Shown: positions 34,073 through 42,796 of the stretch, piece after piece
Layout of the letters: the number at the start of each line of letters is the position of its first letter
Position numbering within the stretch: position 1 is the stretch's first letter
NCBI GenBank assembly: GCA_949505625.1
Contig: CATBQD010000002.1
Location: forward strand, 62,001-126,000
DNA from: an uncultured Bacilli bacterium
GTDB lineage: Bacteria; Bacillota_I; Bacilli_A; RF39; UBA660
DNA length: 64,000 nucleotides
Direction of reading: 5' to 3'
Made by a program: the position numbers and the translations under genes
Notes under the pieces: model-generated
Databases searched by the model: none
The model's input: the letters and a program-made list of their open reading frames with translations, nothing else
What the model was told of the DNA's origin: nothing

Positions 34073-34098
34073 GCTAATTGAATAATTGGCATTTTTTT
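34073..34098 (+). terminator. Terminator outside the right repeat
   Basis: GCTAATT / AATTGGC stem (one G-U), loop GAAT, then seven Ts. It may be the original terminator of the tRNA transcript, displaced by the insertion. Confidence 0.7.
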
Positions 34099-34185
34099 AT
34101 ATCAACATAGGTATTTTAGTATTTATGTTAGTAATATAGGGTGAGTTATATATTTTGAATATATAAAGCATTTTAAGGAGAATAT

Positions 34186-35187
34186 ATGAAAAGTAAAGAA
34201 ATTTATAAACAATATAGAAAAAGCTGTTTTCTTAATATGGATTTTAAACATTTAATATTTTCTTCTATGGTAAATTGTGCTTATTTTCCATTTAAAATAT
34301 ATGAAAAAGAATTACCGTTTTCTAAAGAAAGAAGTTTATTAACAAAATATATTTATGCTTATTTTCGTATATTAGATGATATGATAGATGACGAAACTGT
34401 GGAAAGTATTTTTTATGGTGATTTTGAAAATATAAAAAGACAAAAAGAGGAATATTTGCTTAAAAAAATAGAGTTTATAAAACGAAAAAGTAGTCCAAAT
34501 GATAATTTAGATATACTAATGAATGATATCTTAGCTTTTGCAGATAAAATTGGAGTAAATATTGAAAAGGAATGCATCTCAGTCATTAAAAGTTTATTAT
34601 TTGATGTTAAAAGAACGAGCGATATAAAAAACGGTCAAATTATTTTAAGCGCTAGAAATGAAATTTTAAGATATTATTATGATTGTTATATGGCATGTCA
34701 TAAAATCGGAGTAATTGTTACAAGTGCTGAAGAATATGACGAGATATTGTTACAAAATTTAGGATATGTTAGAAGAAATTATTTTATTTTAAGAGATTTC
34801 TTTGAAGATATTAATAGAGGATTAATAAATATTCCTATAGAAGATGTAAATAATCTTGGCATTTCAGATGAAATGTTTATTTCATTAGCAAATTTAAATG
34901 AACATTTAATAATTGAACTCAAAAGAAAAGGATTTAATCATCCTTCTTTACAACAATACATAAATCCACAAATAGAAATGTGGTTAAATGAATTATTAGA
35001 AAAGTCGATACGCTTATTAAATGATTATCAAAATAGTGCTAGGATTAAAACATATATTGATTTGGTTTGTGAAGTACTATTTTATAAAAAAAGTTTATCA
35101 GATGTTATGGTTAAATTAATGTTAGAGGATACAACATCATGTTATTTGCGAAAATTAAAATTACACAGAATAAAAAATAAATTATAA
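34186..35187 (+). CDS. Squalene/phytoene synthase-like protein (class I isoprenoid synthase fold)
   Basis: A 333-residue all-helical protein with two aspartate-rich motifs typical of head-to-head prenyl synthases. The first, YFRILDDMIDDE (residues 59-70), matches DxxxD; the second, FILRDFFEDINRGLINIP (200-217), matches the NxLRDxxEDxxRGRxYLP signature of squalene/phytoene synthases. These enzymes join two prenyl diphosphates. No desaturase, cyclase or other isoprenoid gene lies nearby, so the substrate cannot be inferred. AAGGAG precedes the ATG. It directly follows the mobile element and has its own terminator. Confidence 0.72.
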   Translation: MKSKEIYKQYRKSCFLNMDFKHLIFSSMVNCAYFPFKIYEKELPFSKERSLLTKYIYAYFRILDDMIDDETVESIFYGDFENIKRQKEEYLLKKIEFIKRKSSPNDNLDILMNDILAFADKIGVNIEKECISVIKSLLFDVKRTSDIKNGQIILSARNEILRYYYDCYMACHKIGVIVTSAEEYDEILLQNLGYVRRNYFILRDFFEDINRGLINIPIEDVNNLGISDEMFISLANLNEHLIIELKRKGFNHPSLQQYINPQIEMWLNELLEKSIRLLNDYQNSARIKTYIDLVCEVLFYKKSLSDVMVKLMLEDTTSCYLRKLKLHRIKNKL

Positions 35188-35226
35188 GTTGTAGATATCT
35201 ATGTTATTCGTTACAAACCAAAGTTT

Positions 35227-35252
35227 AATCGAACTAAGAAGTTCGATTTTTT
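35227..35252 (+). terminator. Terminator after the prenyl synthase-like gene
   Basis: AATCGAAC / GTTCGATT perfect stem with loop TAAGAA, then Ts. Confidence 0.85.
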
Positions 35253-35337
35253 AATGGTTAAAAGCACTTTATTCATTTATCTTGCTTTTTTTAGAATTTT
35301 AGTGTAGGATAACAACTACATTAAAGGGGGCTGTTAT

Positions 35338-36894
35338 ATGACTTTTTGTCAAGATATATATGATATGCTATGTAGAAGACATCCTGGGAGTAAAATTTAT
35401 GTAATTGGGGATCATCATTTTTTTCATAAGAATATTATTGAGTATACACGAAGCGAATTTGATAATATAGAAGCAATGAATGAACATATTATAAATGCTC
35501 ATAACGAAGTAGTAGGGAAAGATGATATTGTAATATTTTTAGGAGATTTTTGTTTTAAAAATTCTATGATAGGTCCATTTTGTGCTAGTATGAATGGTCA
35601 TAAATATTTGATATTAGGGAATCATGATTTAGGAAGTTTAGAAAAAAGATATCATTCTTTAGGGTTTGAAGGAGTTTATACCACTCCTATTAAAATTAAT
35701 AATGGATTTTTGTCTCATGAACCATTGATTAAAGGTGAAAAGAATGATTTAACATTTCAAGGAATATTAAGTGAGTTTGTTAATTATGATGGTGGAGTTA
35801 ATTATCATGGTCATATTCACGAAAATTGTGGTAATATCTCTGCTGCATATATAAATGTGACATGTGAGGCACAAGCATATAAACCAATATTGATTGGAGA
35901 AACTCCTAATATAAAAACCACTAATGGAACATCCTTATTCATCAATACTGGCGAATTTGAAAAGGCTTGTGGCATGATTCATAAATCATTTTGTTTTGAT
36001 GGAAAATTACTTTTGGATGATTATATTTATTCAATGATGCTTGAGAGTTTAACTTCTTATTATAATCAAAGTTTTGTTCAAGGTTCTTTTGGATTATGTA
36101 AAAAATATGGTTATATATCTTCATTTTCTGATCTAGATATATCCTGTTTTTATGATCCTTCTAAAAGTAAAAATAAAAATTTTGGCATGTTAAAAACGAT
36201 TTCGGATGAAATGTATGAACATTTGAAAAATATAGATGGAATCAATTTAGAGTTTTTTAAAAGGTTTTCGAATTTAAGAATTTTTAGTGCTTCACTGGCT
36301 AGAGATAATGCTACTTTTTCTAAATGTTATTCAGATATGAATTTAATACTTTTAGATTGTTATAGAAGTTCCGATTTTCTAGATTTGTGTGGTGGAACTT
36401 TAATTGAAAAATTTCTTTCTAAAATTGATTCTTCAATGTTAACAGATTTTTGTTTTCCGCGATTTCATGTACAGACATTAAAACCTGTTGGTGATATTTC
36501 TAATTTAATTCTTCAAATGCTGTTTCAAGAAGAAAATGCTTCAAAAAAAGCATTGGCTTTAAAAAAATTGCACTATGTTTATAAACATGCTATAAAAGAT
36601 GAAGTATTAGAGAACTTTTTAGATACTTTTATAAGATTCTTTTTACGAAATGTCACTCTTTTAGCATCTTGGGGAAGGACTGGAGAAGTAGATTATATCA
36701 GAGAACAATTTTCAAATTTACATTCTTTAATAGAACATTATATTAGAACGATCCCAGAACCTTTAATAGGACAAATATATGATGTACTTACAAATCCTAA
36801 TTCTTTATTTTTAGAAGTATATGAAGAACTTATTAGTACTCCTTTAGAACAGACTTTTGATAGCTGTACAAAAATAATGAGAAAATTAAAATAG
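35338..36894 (+). CDS. Metallophosphoesterase fused to a nucleotidyltransferase-like domain
   Basis: A 518-residue protein. Residues 15-190 are a calcineurin-type phosphoesterase: GDHHFFHKNI (Asp25, His27), LGDFCF (Asp70), GNHD (94-97), SHEP (His127) and NYHGHIH (His159, His161). Residues about 210-400 contain FVQGSFGLCKKYGYISSFSD and then LDISC. This is the GS-x-DxD motif of pol-beta-like nucleotidyltransferases (Ser250, Asp265, Asp267), with a spacing slightly longer than usual. The rest is helical. The fusion of a phosphodiesterase with a nucleotidyltransferase suggests making and breaking of a nucleotide bond on one chain. AAGGGGG precedes the ATG. Confidence 0.72.
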   Translation: MTFCQDIYDMLCRRHPGSKIYVIGDHHFFHKNIIEYTRSEFDNIEAMNEHIINAHNEVVGKDDIVIFLGDFCFKNSMIGPFCASMNGHKYLILGNHDLGSLEKRYHSLGFEGVYTTPIKINNGFLSHEPLIKGEKNDLTFQGILSEFVNYDGGVNYHGHIHENCGNISAAYINVTCEAQAYKPILIGETPNIKTTNGTSLFINTGEFEKACGMIHKSFCFDGKLLLDDYIYSMMLESLTSYYNQSFVQGSFGLCKKYGYISSFSDLDISCFYDPSKSKNKNFGMLKTISDEMYEHLKNIDGINLEFFKRFSNLRIFSASLARDNATFSKCYSDMNLILLDCYRSSDFLDLCGGTLIEKFLSKIDSSMLTDFCFPRFHVQTLKPVGDISNLILQMLFQEENASKKALALKKLHYVYKHAIKDEVLENFLDTFIRFFLRNVTLLASWGRTGEVDYIREQFSNLHSLIEHYIRTIPEPLIGQIYDVLTNPNSLFLEVYEELISTPLEQTFDSCTKIMRKLK

Positions 36895-36896
36895 CC

Positions 36897-36957
36897 AAAA
36901 ACTGTAAAGTAGAAATGTTTCAATAACTTATTTAGCATTATACTTACAGTTTTTTTA
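36897..36957 (+). terminator. Possible terminator after the phosphoesterase gene
   Basis: AAAAACTGTA pairs with TACAGTTTTT, followed by more Ts, but the loop is 38 bases long, so this is uncertain. Confidence 0.45.
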
Positions 36958-37010
36958 TAAGAAAAAAGAAGATAATAAATATCTAATATTTTTTTTTGTT
37001 AATAAGTGTA

Positions 37011-37769
37011 CTATTTTGAATAGGTTAGCTTTTTTCCTTCTATAGCAATTTCTGTATTTGGAAAAACATTTTGTGCTTCTTTTAAATATGCTTCTTTATT
37101 TTCTTCTGGCCAAAAATGAGTGAGAAGTAATTGTTTTGCATGTGCTAATTCGGCAATTTTAGCAGCTCTAGAAGCTGTCATATGGGTTGTACTATTAGAG
37201 TTATGAGTTTTTAAAAATGAGCTTTCACAAATAAGTAAGTCAGAATTCTGTGCAAATTTTATAATACCTTCTATATTGTTTGTTCCAATATCTGATGTAT
37301 ATACTAGTTTAAATTTCTGACTTTGCAATTTTATCATATAAGATTCAATTGTATGAGAATGGTTATCTTCAAAGCTTATCATAAAATCACCAATTTGATA
37401 GGTTTGCATGTTATGAATTGAATGATAATCGGCAAAACTTTCTTCATTTGCGAGAATAGCAGCTCTATTAAATCTAAAATCATGATCTGGCATATAAATT
37501 TGGATTTTTTGATCTAATTGCCCTAAGTTATGATGACAGAAAGATGCATATTGTAATGCACCAATATCACCAATATGGTCATTATGGAAATGAGTAAGAA
37601 AGATATGCAAATTATTTAAATCATTTGGAAGATGGAGAAATCTTACAATTCCGTTTCCACAGTCTAATAATATTTTATAATCTTGAAACTTTATTAAAAA
37701 GCCTGGACAGTTCATATTTTTTTTAGGATAGGGTGAAATAGTACCTAATGGTATGATTGTAATTTTCAT
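37011..37769 (-). CDS. MBL-fold metallohydrolase (RNase Z-like)
   Basis: A 252-residue metallo-beta-lactamase fold hydrolase. The zinc motif is LTHFHNDHIGDI (HxHxDH). TSDIGTNN supplies the bridging aspartate and LLTHFWPE the last histidine; KLLLDCGNGIVRF precedes the first motif. The pattern is that of the RNase Z/ElaC and phosphodiesterase-like branch, but without the exosite of true tRNase Z. The ATG at 37769 follows AAGGAGT at a good distance; the TTG three codons earlier is too close to it. It is monocistronic. Confidence 0.82.
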   Translation of the reverse strand: MKITIIPLGTISPYPKKNMNCPGFLIKFQDYKILLDCGNGIVRFLHLPNDLNNLHIFLTHFHNDHIGDIGALQYASFCHHNLGQLDQKIQIYMPDHDFRFNRAAILANEESFADYHSIHNMQTYQIGDFMISFEDNHSHTIESYMIKLQSQKFKLVYTSDIGTNNIEGIIKFAQNSDLLICESSFLKTHNSNSTTHMTASRAAKIAELAHAKQLLLTHFWPEENKEAYLKEAQNVFPNTEIAIEGKKLTYSK

Positions 37770-37861
37770 TCTGATCAAACTCCTTTTAATAAATTTATTA
37801 TATATTTAATTTTTCTTTTTGAAAAATATTTTTTTGTTATATATAATATAATCATATATTA

Positions 37862-37889
37862 TAAAAGTCTATGGTTCTACTCATAGACT
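37862..37889 (-). terminator. Terminator of the transglutaminase-like gene
   Basis: On the reverse strand AGTCTATG / CATAGACT perfect stem with an eight-base loop, followed by TTTTAT. It overlaps the end of that gene. Confidence 0.75.
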
Positions 37890-38959
37890 TAACTAACTTT
37901 TTCTAAAAGTGTAATAGGGCAATACCCATCTTTGAATGCAATTCCAATATGATTGAGAGACTTAAAAATCATATCATCACTTTCATTGTAATTGGAAAAA
38001 TAATTTTCTTCTGTAACGGTTTCATAGAAAATCTTATTTAGTCTTTTATGATCAGAATGGCTTTGTTCATAACCATAGTCAATATCTAAAAAGTATTTTT
38101 GTATTTCTTCATTATTGATATCAATACGATAAATATCTTTTGCTTTTAGAACTTGTTCCATTTTAGGACCTAATTCTTTATATGGTAGGTATTTAAAAAA
38201 ATAAATATAGTTTGTTCCAAATGGACCACGAAACAAAGTTAAAGCATCTAGGATATCTTCTCTTGTTAAACTGTTTTTATCTCTATTTAAATATTTTTTA
38301 TTCCAACCATTTACAATTCTTTCTTTATATTTTATTACAGATTGATCAAATAGTTTATATAATTTATGGTCATACATATATTGTAAACTAAGTAAGCCTT
38401 TATTTGTATCAGCATCTTTATTGACTAAATGATAAAAATAAAGAGGTTCATTTAATCTGATAATTTTTCCTTTTTCAGCAAATTTATAGTATTCATCACA
38501 AGAAATATGGAAAGGTGGCTTTTCATATTCGTAAACAATGGTAGGAACATTTTTATTTTGAACAAATTTTTGTTTTACGTCAAGTAATAGTTCTTTTAAT
38601 GTATTATATTCATGAATACCAGAGTATTCTCCCCATGAGTGTTCAAACCAATAGACTTTTCCATTTTTTTCATAAGTTAAAAAAGTATGGCTTGGTAATC
38701 CATCATTTTCATAAGTGCAAATAAAAAAGGTTCTTACATTTTTATTCTCTCGTTCGAATAAAAAGCGTTCCAATTCTACTTGATCCCAACAAACACCACA
38801 TTTTTTTTCAAGCAGTTCATTTGGAGATAATAAGTAATAAAAATCATAGAATTCTTCATCCCATTTTTTAGGATTTGTTTTTATAATATTATTGTTATCT
38901 TGATCTAAGAAACCATATTCAATAGAATTCATAGTTTCCATAATTTTGTTTTCTAACAT
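37889..38959 (-). CDS. Transglutaminase/papain-fold-like protein, function unknown
   Basis: A 356-residue protein. The N-terminal part has a possible Cys-His-acid triad: KKCGVCWDQVELERF (the Cys before Trp), GLPSHTFLTYEKNGKVYWFEHSW (His, then Glu and His). This order is typical of transglutaminase-like cysteine enzymes. The middle contains PLYFYHLVNKDADTNKGL, a segment that recalls small toxin-like or ADP-ribosylation-like domains, and then GPFGTNYIYFFKYLP. No signal peptide or membrane helix. GGAGG lies eight bases before the ATG. I give no substrate. Confidence 0.5.
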   Translation of the reverse strand: MLENKIMETMNSIEYGFLDQDNNNIIKTNPKKWDEEFYDFYYLLSPNELLEKKCGVCWDQVELERFLFERENKNVRTFFICTYENDGLPSHTFLTYEKNGKVYWFEHSWGEYSGIHEYNTLKELLLDVKQKFVQNKNVPTIVYEYEKPPFHISCDEYYKFAEKGKIIRLNEPLYFYHLVNKDADTNKGLLSLQYMYDHKLYKLFDQSVIKYKERIVNGWNKKYLNRDKNSLTREDILDALTLFRGPFGTNYIYFFKYLPYKELGPKMEQVLKAKDIYRIDINNEEIQKYFLDIDYGYEQSHSDHKRLNKIFYETVTEENYFSNYNESDDMIFKSLNHIGIAFKDGYCPITLLEKVS

Positions 38960-39198
38960 GATACCTCCTATAAAATAAATTTTATTTTTTTCATTGCTGT
39001 TATTAGATGTAATTTTTCTATTTCTTTCTTATATTTTCTCTTCCAAATTTATTATATCGAAGAAAAAGAGGAAAGTAAAATAAATTTTTTTATTATGTCA
39101 AATAATAATTTTATTGTCTTACTATTAACTTGATAGAAATGTAACAGAAACTATGTTTGTTATCTATGTGTCAAACAATCAAAAAAAAAGCAAAAATA

Positions 39199-39227
39199 TT
39201 GAGAATTTGAGCATAATAAGCTATAAT
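39199..39227 (+). promoter_or_regulatory. Promoter of the LCP gene
   Basis: TTGAGA (39199-39204) and TATAAT (39222-39227), spacing 17. The 299-base gap 38960-39258 otherwise shows only A+T-rich sequence and no ORF. Confidence 0.72.
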
Positions 39228-39258
39228 GATAGAGTGCGAAGAGAAAGGATATGATGAT

Positions 39259-41457
39259 ATGCAGAAAAGGATGATGAAAAGTAATAAAGGTTGGACAATT
39301 ATATTTAATATTTTGTTTGTGATCTTAATTATATCATCTTTTTATATGTTATATTCAATTTCATTACTAAATGGGATAGAGAATAAATTACGATTGATTG
39401 GTACAATTGTGATTATTGTTATAGCAGCTTTATTCATTTTTTTATCAATACTTTCTATTTTAAAACATCAAAAAAAGCGAAGAATTATATTAGCTGTATT
39501 GATAATATTTTATTCTGGAATCTTAATATTTTTAGTTGCTAATATTCACACAGTGATTGAAAAATTAGGTCGTGTTAGTACAACGACAACAACATATTCT
39601 GCAAGCTTAGTGACTTTAAATAGTAATAAAGCAGAAAATATTGATGATATTGGTTCTGCTTCTATTGGAATGTTAAAGGATGAAAATAGTATTGATGGAC
39701 ATCAGCTTCCAAAAGAAATTATGAAAAAAAATAAATCAATTTCTAATAATAAGGTTATTTACTATGATGATTATGTATCTATGTTGAATGCTTTATATGA
39801 AGGGGAAATTGAATATATCTTTTTACCAAGTGGCTATGTTTTGTTGTTCCAATCATTAGAAGGATATGAACATATAGAAAATGAAACAAAAGTTTTAGAT
39901 TCTATTGATAAGGATATAAAAAGTACAATTGCAAAAGGTGGAAATAAGATAGATAAGCCGTTTACAGTGTTATTGATGGGAGTGGATTCTGAAAAAGAAA
40001 ATATTAAAGGTGCATCCTTTAATGGTGATTCTCTTATGTTAATTACTTTTAATCCAACTACTTTGAATACGACGATTGTAAGTATACCAAGAGACACTTA
40101 TGTTCCTATTTCTTGTTTAAATGGAAGAAAAAACAAAATTACACATGCAGCATGGGGAGGAGAAAGCTGCATGATTAGTACCATTGAAAATTTTACTGGA
40201 ATAAAAATAGATTATTATGTGAAAATTAACTTTAAAGGTGTTGTTAAATTAGTAGATAATTTAGGCGGCATTGATGTTGATGTTCCAATTGATTTCTGTG
40301 AACAAGATAGCAATCGTGACTTTGGCAATCTAATTTGCCTAAAGAAAGGACAACAAACATTAAATGGAGAACAAGCACTTGCGCTTTCTCGCCACCGAAA
40401 AACCATTAATGATTTTATTCGTGGTCAAAATCAACAACTTGTTGTAAAGGGACTTATGAATAAAGCAAAATCAATTAGAAGTATTGATACAATTTATTCA
40501 TTATTAGATACTTTAAGTAATAATATGGAGACAAATATGACAACAAATGAAATCTTATCTTTCTATAATGTTGCAAAAGAAATATTAGAAAAAAGTAAAG
40601 AAACGAGTAAAGTTGAGGAATTGCTTGGAATGCAAAGACTTTATATTAGTGGTTTTGATGCTATGATTTATGATTATGATTCCAAATTAAATGCTGGAAC
40701 AAAGCTTCGACTTTATAATTTTGTACCGTATGATGGAAGTATTAAAGATGTTGTGAATGCTATGAAAGTAAATTTGGGATTAGAAAGTCCTAAAGTAATA
40801 AAATCATTTGAATTTGATGTGGATGAACCATATGTAGAAACTGTAATTGGAAAAGGAACTTATAAAGATACAACTTTATATTTACTTCCAAATTTTGTAG
40901 GTTATAATCAATCAAAAGCAATTGCATATGGAAAAGAGCATGGAATAAAGGTTAATGTGAATACTGTTAGTTCTGCTCAAAATGCAGGTCAAGTTATTAG
41001 TCAAAGTCTTCATGATGGAATGGATGTAAGCGCTATTAATAAAAATGTTGGTTTAACAATAATTGTTTCTGATGGTAAGGGTGGAAATATTAATAATGAG
41101 GAAGAGGAAAAGGATGAGTTTCTTCCAGATTTTGTAGGAAAACTATATAATGGAACCACATTGGAAAATTTTACTAAAAACAATCCAACAATTCGGATTG
41201 CGCTAGTGAAAATCTCATATGGAGAAAAAGGATATGATAGTTCCAAAAAAGGACAGATTATTTCACAAGACAAAAAAGCAGGAACGGCATTAGAAAAATT
41301 AAAAGGAGAAACGATTACATTAAAATATATAGATCCATCAGAAGAAGAGCCAGATAATAAACCAACTGATCCAGATGAAGGGGAAGATATAGATAAAGAG
41401 GAAACTGATGAAGGAACTGGTGCAGAACTTCCCGATGAATTAAATCCAGGAAACTAA
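39259..41457 (+). CDS. LCP (LytR-CpsA-Psr) family protein with C-terminal PASTA domains
   Basis: LCP enzymes attach teichoic acids or other polymers to peptidoglycan. The 732 residues begin with three membrane helices (about 10-35, 45-70, 78-100). A linker domain follows, and then the LCP core with TVLLMGVDSEK, SLMLITFNP, VSIPRDTYVPI and LSRHRKTINDFIRGQNQQ. After the core come two PASTA-like repeats, LPNFVGYNQSKAIAYGKEHG and LPDFVGKLYNGTTLENFTKN, and a Glu/Asp/Pro-rich tail. PASTA domains bind muropeptides or lipid II and are unusual on LCP proteins. The ATG at 39259 follows AAAGGA; the ORF's longer start lies in the promoter. Confidence 0.85.
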   Translation: MQKRMMKSNKGWTIIFNILFVILIISSFYMLYSISLLNGIENKLRLIGTIVIIVIAALFIFLSILSILKHQKKRRIILAVLIIFYSGILIFLVANIHTVIEKLGRVSTTTTTYSASLVTLNSNKAENIDDIGSASIGMLKDENSIDGHQLPKEIMKKNKSISNNKVIYYDDYVSMLNALYEGEIEYIFLPSGYVLLFQSLEGYEHIENETKVLDSIDKDIKSTIAKGGNKIDKPFTVLLMGVDSEKENIKGASFNGDSLMLITFNPTTLNTTIVSIPRDTYVPISCLNGRKNKITHAAWGGESCMISTIENFTGIKIDYYVKINFKGVVKLVDNLGGIDVDVPIDFCEQDSNRDFGNLICLKKGQQTLNGEQALALSRHRKTINDFIRGQNQQLVVKGLMNKAKSIRSIDTIYSLLDTLSNNMETNMTTNEILSFYNVAKEILEKSKETSKVEELLGMQRLYISGFDAMIYDYDSKLNAGTKLRLYNFVPYDGSIKDVVNAMKVNLGLESPKVIKSFEFDVDEPYVETVIGKGTYKDTTLYLLPNFVGYNQSKAIAYGKEHGIKVNVNTVSSAQNAGQVISQSLHDGMDVSAINKNVGLTIIVSDGKGGNINNEEEEKDEFLPDFVGKLYNGTTLENFTKNNPTIRIALVKISYGEKGYDSSKKGQIISQDKKAGTALEKLKGETITLKYIDPSEEEPDNKPTDPDEGEDIDKEETDEGTGAELPDELNPGN

Positions 41458-41475
41458 TTTAGTTTCCTTTTCTTA
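41448..41475 (+). terminator. Terminator after the LCP gene
   Basis: AGGAAACT / AGTTTCCT perfect stem with loop AATTT, followed by TTTTC. Confidence 0.82.
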
Positions 41476-41508
41476 TATAAACATGTTATAATGTGCTTGG
41501 TGAAAGTT

Positions 41509-42195
41509 ATGCAGGAATTATCTAGATTAGAACTTCTGATTGGTCAAGAACAATTAGAAAAATTGTGTCGAAAAACGGTTCTTGTTTTAGGTCTTGGGGG
41601 AGTAGGAGGATATGCAGTAGAGGCTTTGGCTCGTAGCGGAATTGGGAAACTTGTTTTAGTTGATTATGATACTATTGATATAACAAATTTAAATAGGCAA
41701 TTGATTGCTACAAAATCTAATATAGGAAATTTAAAAACAAAAGCTTGGAAGGAAAGAGTTGAAGAAATATCTAATACAAAAGTTACTACTATCACAGAAA
41801 GAATTACAGAAGAAAATATAAATCTTATTTTTCAGGAATCTATTGATTATGCAATAGATGCTTGTGATACTATAAGTGTAAAATTCGAATTTTTAAAATA
41901 TTGTTTACAGAATGAGATTCCTTTTGTAACTTGTCTTGGAACTGGAAAACGTCTTGATGCAAGTAAAGTAGAAATAACAGAACTTATGAAAACTGAAAAT
42001 GATCCAATAGCTAAAATTCTTAGAAAAAAAGTAAGAGATGAAAAAATAAAACAGAGAATTCCTGTTATTTATAGTAGAGAAATTCCTAGAAAAATAGAAG
42101 GAACCACGATAGGTTCTAGTGCTTTTGTACCTGGAAGTGCTGGAATAATGGCCGCTAATTTGGCTTTTCAAACACTGTTAGAAGGTGAATCATGA
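41509..42195 (+). CDS. tcdA: tRNA threonylcarbamoyladenosine dehydratase
   Basis: An E1-like ATP-dependent enzyme that cyclises t6A37 of tRNA. The 228 residues have the ATP loop VLGLGGVGGYAVEALARSGIG, LVDYDTIDITNLNRQ, the ACDTISVKFEF helix and the GTGKRLD segment typical of TcdA (YgdL/CsdL) rather than ThiF or MoeB; FVPGSAGIMAA is near the end. The ATG at 41509 follows TTGGTGAAAG; a TATAAT at 41487-41492 makes any earlier start implausible. The stop overlaps the next gene (ATGA). Confidence 0.88.
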   Translation: MQELSRLELLIGQEQLEKLCRKTVLVLGLGGVGGYAVEALARSGIGKLVLVDYDTIDITNLNRQLIATKSNIGNLKTKAWKERVEEISNTKVTTITERITEENINLIFQESIDYAIDACDTISVKFEFLKYCLQNEIPFVTCLGTGKRLDASKVEITELMKTENDPIAKILRKKVRDEKIKQRIPVIYSREIPRKIEGTTIGSSAFVPGSAGIMAANLAFQTLLEGES

Positions 42196-42734
42196 AAAAA
42201 GAAGATAAAAGACTTTATAATATTATTAAAAAACTAAAAGGCAATGTTTTGATCATAGGAATAGAAGATGAACAATTACTTGATGCAATTAATAAAAATT
42301 TAAATATTGTACATTGCAATATGTTAAATGCAATTACAAATATTTCTAGCGAAAGCAAAAAGAAAAAAGGAATAAAGAAAAATTTTCAAATAAAGAAATT
42401 AAGAAGAAAATTTCATAAAAAGAAAATAGATGATATTCTTTGTAATATAGATGATATTTATCTATATTTAAAAACATTTGTAAAAGATAGCGTTTATATT
42501 AATCGTGGAAAATTATATTTTTATGGGGAAAAAGGAAAATATGATTTGGAAAAAACCATTATAAAATATAAAAAATATCATGCAAAAGTAGAACAGAATT
42601 TTGAAGGAAATTATTTCTTTATTACAGTTTCAAATGAATCTAGTAAAACCAATAAATTAAAAGACATTTGGTTTTCTATTAGTGAATTTATGATATGGTT
42701 ATATGAAATAGTAGGAGATATGCTTATTAATTAA
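42192..42734 (+). CDS. Uncharacterised protein coupled to tcdA
   Basis: A 180-residue, strongly basic protein unknown to me. A central Lys/Arg-rich patch (SKKKKGIKKNFQIKKLRRK) is followed by helices and a C-terminal hydrophobic helix (FMIWLYEIVGDML) that could be amphipathic. An N-terminal GNVLIIGIEDEQLLDAI strand-turn-helix looks like the remains of a Rossmann start, without a glycine-rich loop. It overlaps tcdA by four bases. Confidence 0.6.
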   Translation: MKKEDKRLYNIIKKLKGNVLIIGIEDEQLLDAINKNLNIVHCNMLNAITNISSESKKKKGIKKNFQIKKLRRKFHKKKIDDILCNIDDIYLYLKTFVKDSVYINRGKLYFYGEKGKYDLEKTIIKYKKYHAKVEQNFEGNYFFITVSNESSKTNKLKDIWFSISEFMIWLYEIVGDMLIN

Positions 42735-42752
42735 AGAAAATCTCCTTTTTTA
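42713..42752 (+). terminator. Terminator after the tcdA pair
   Basis: AGGAGAT and ATCTCCT are perfect complements (20-base loop), followed by Ts. Confidence 0.65.
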
Positions 42753-42753
42753 T

Positions 42754-42781
42754 TTGTTAATCTTTAAAATAATGGTATAAT
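42754..42781 (+). promoter_or_regulatory. Promoter of the hydrolase-murF-ddl operon
   Basis: TTGTTA (42754-42759) and TATAAT (42776-42781), spacing 16, just before the GGTGAG ribosome site. Confidence 0.68.
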
Positions 42782-42796
42782 AAAAATGGTGAGAAC

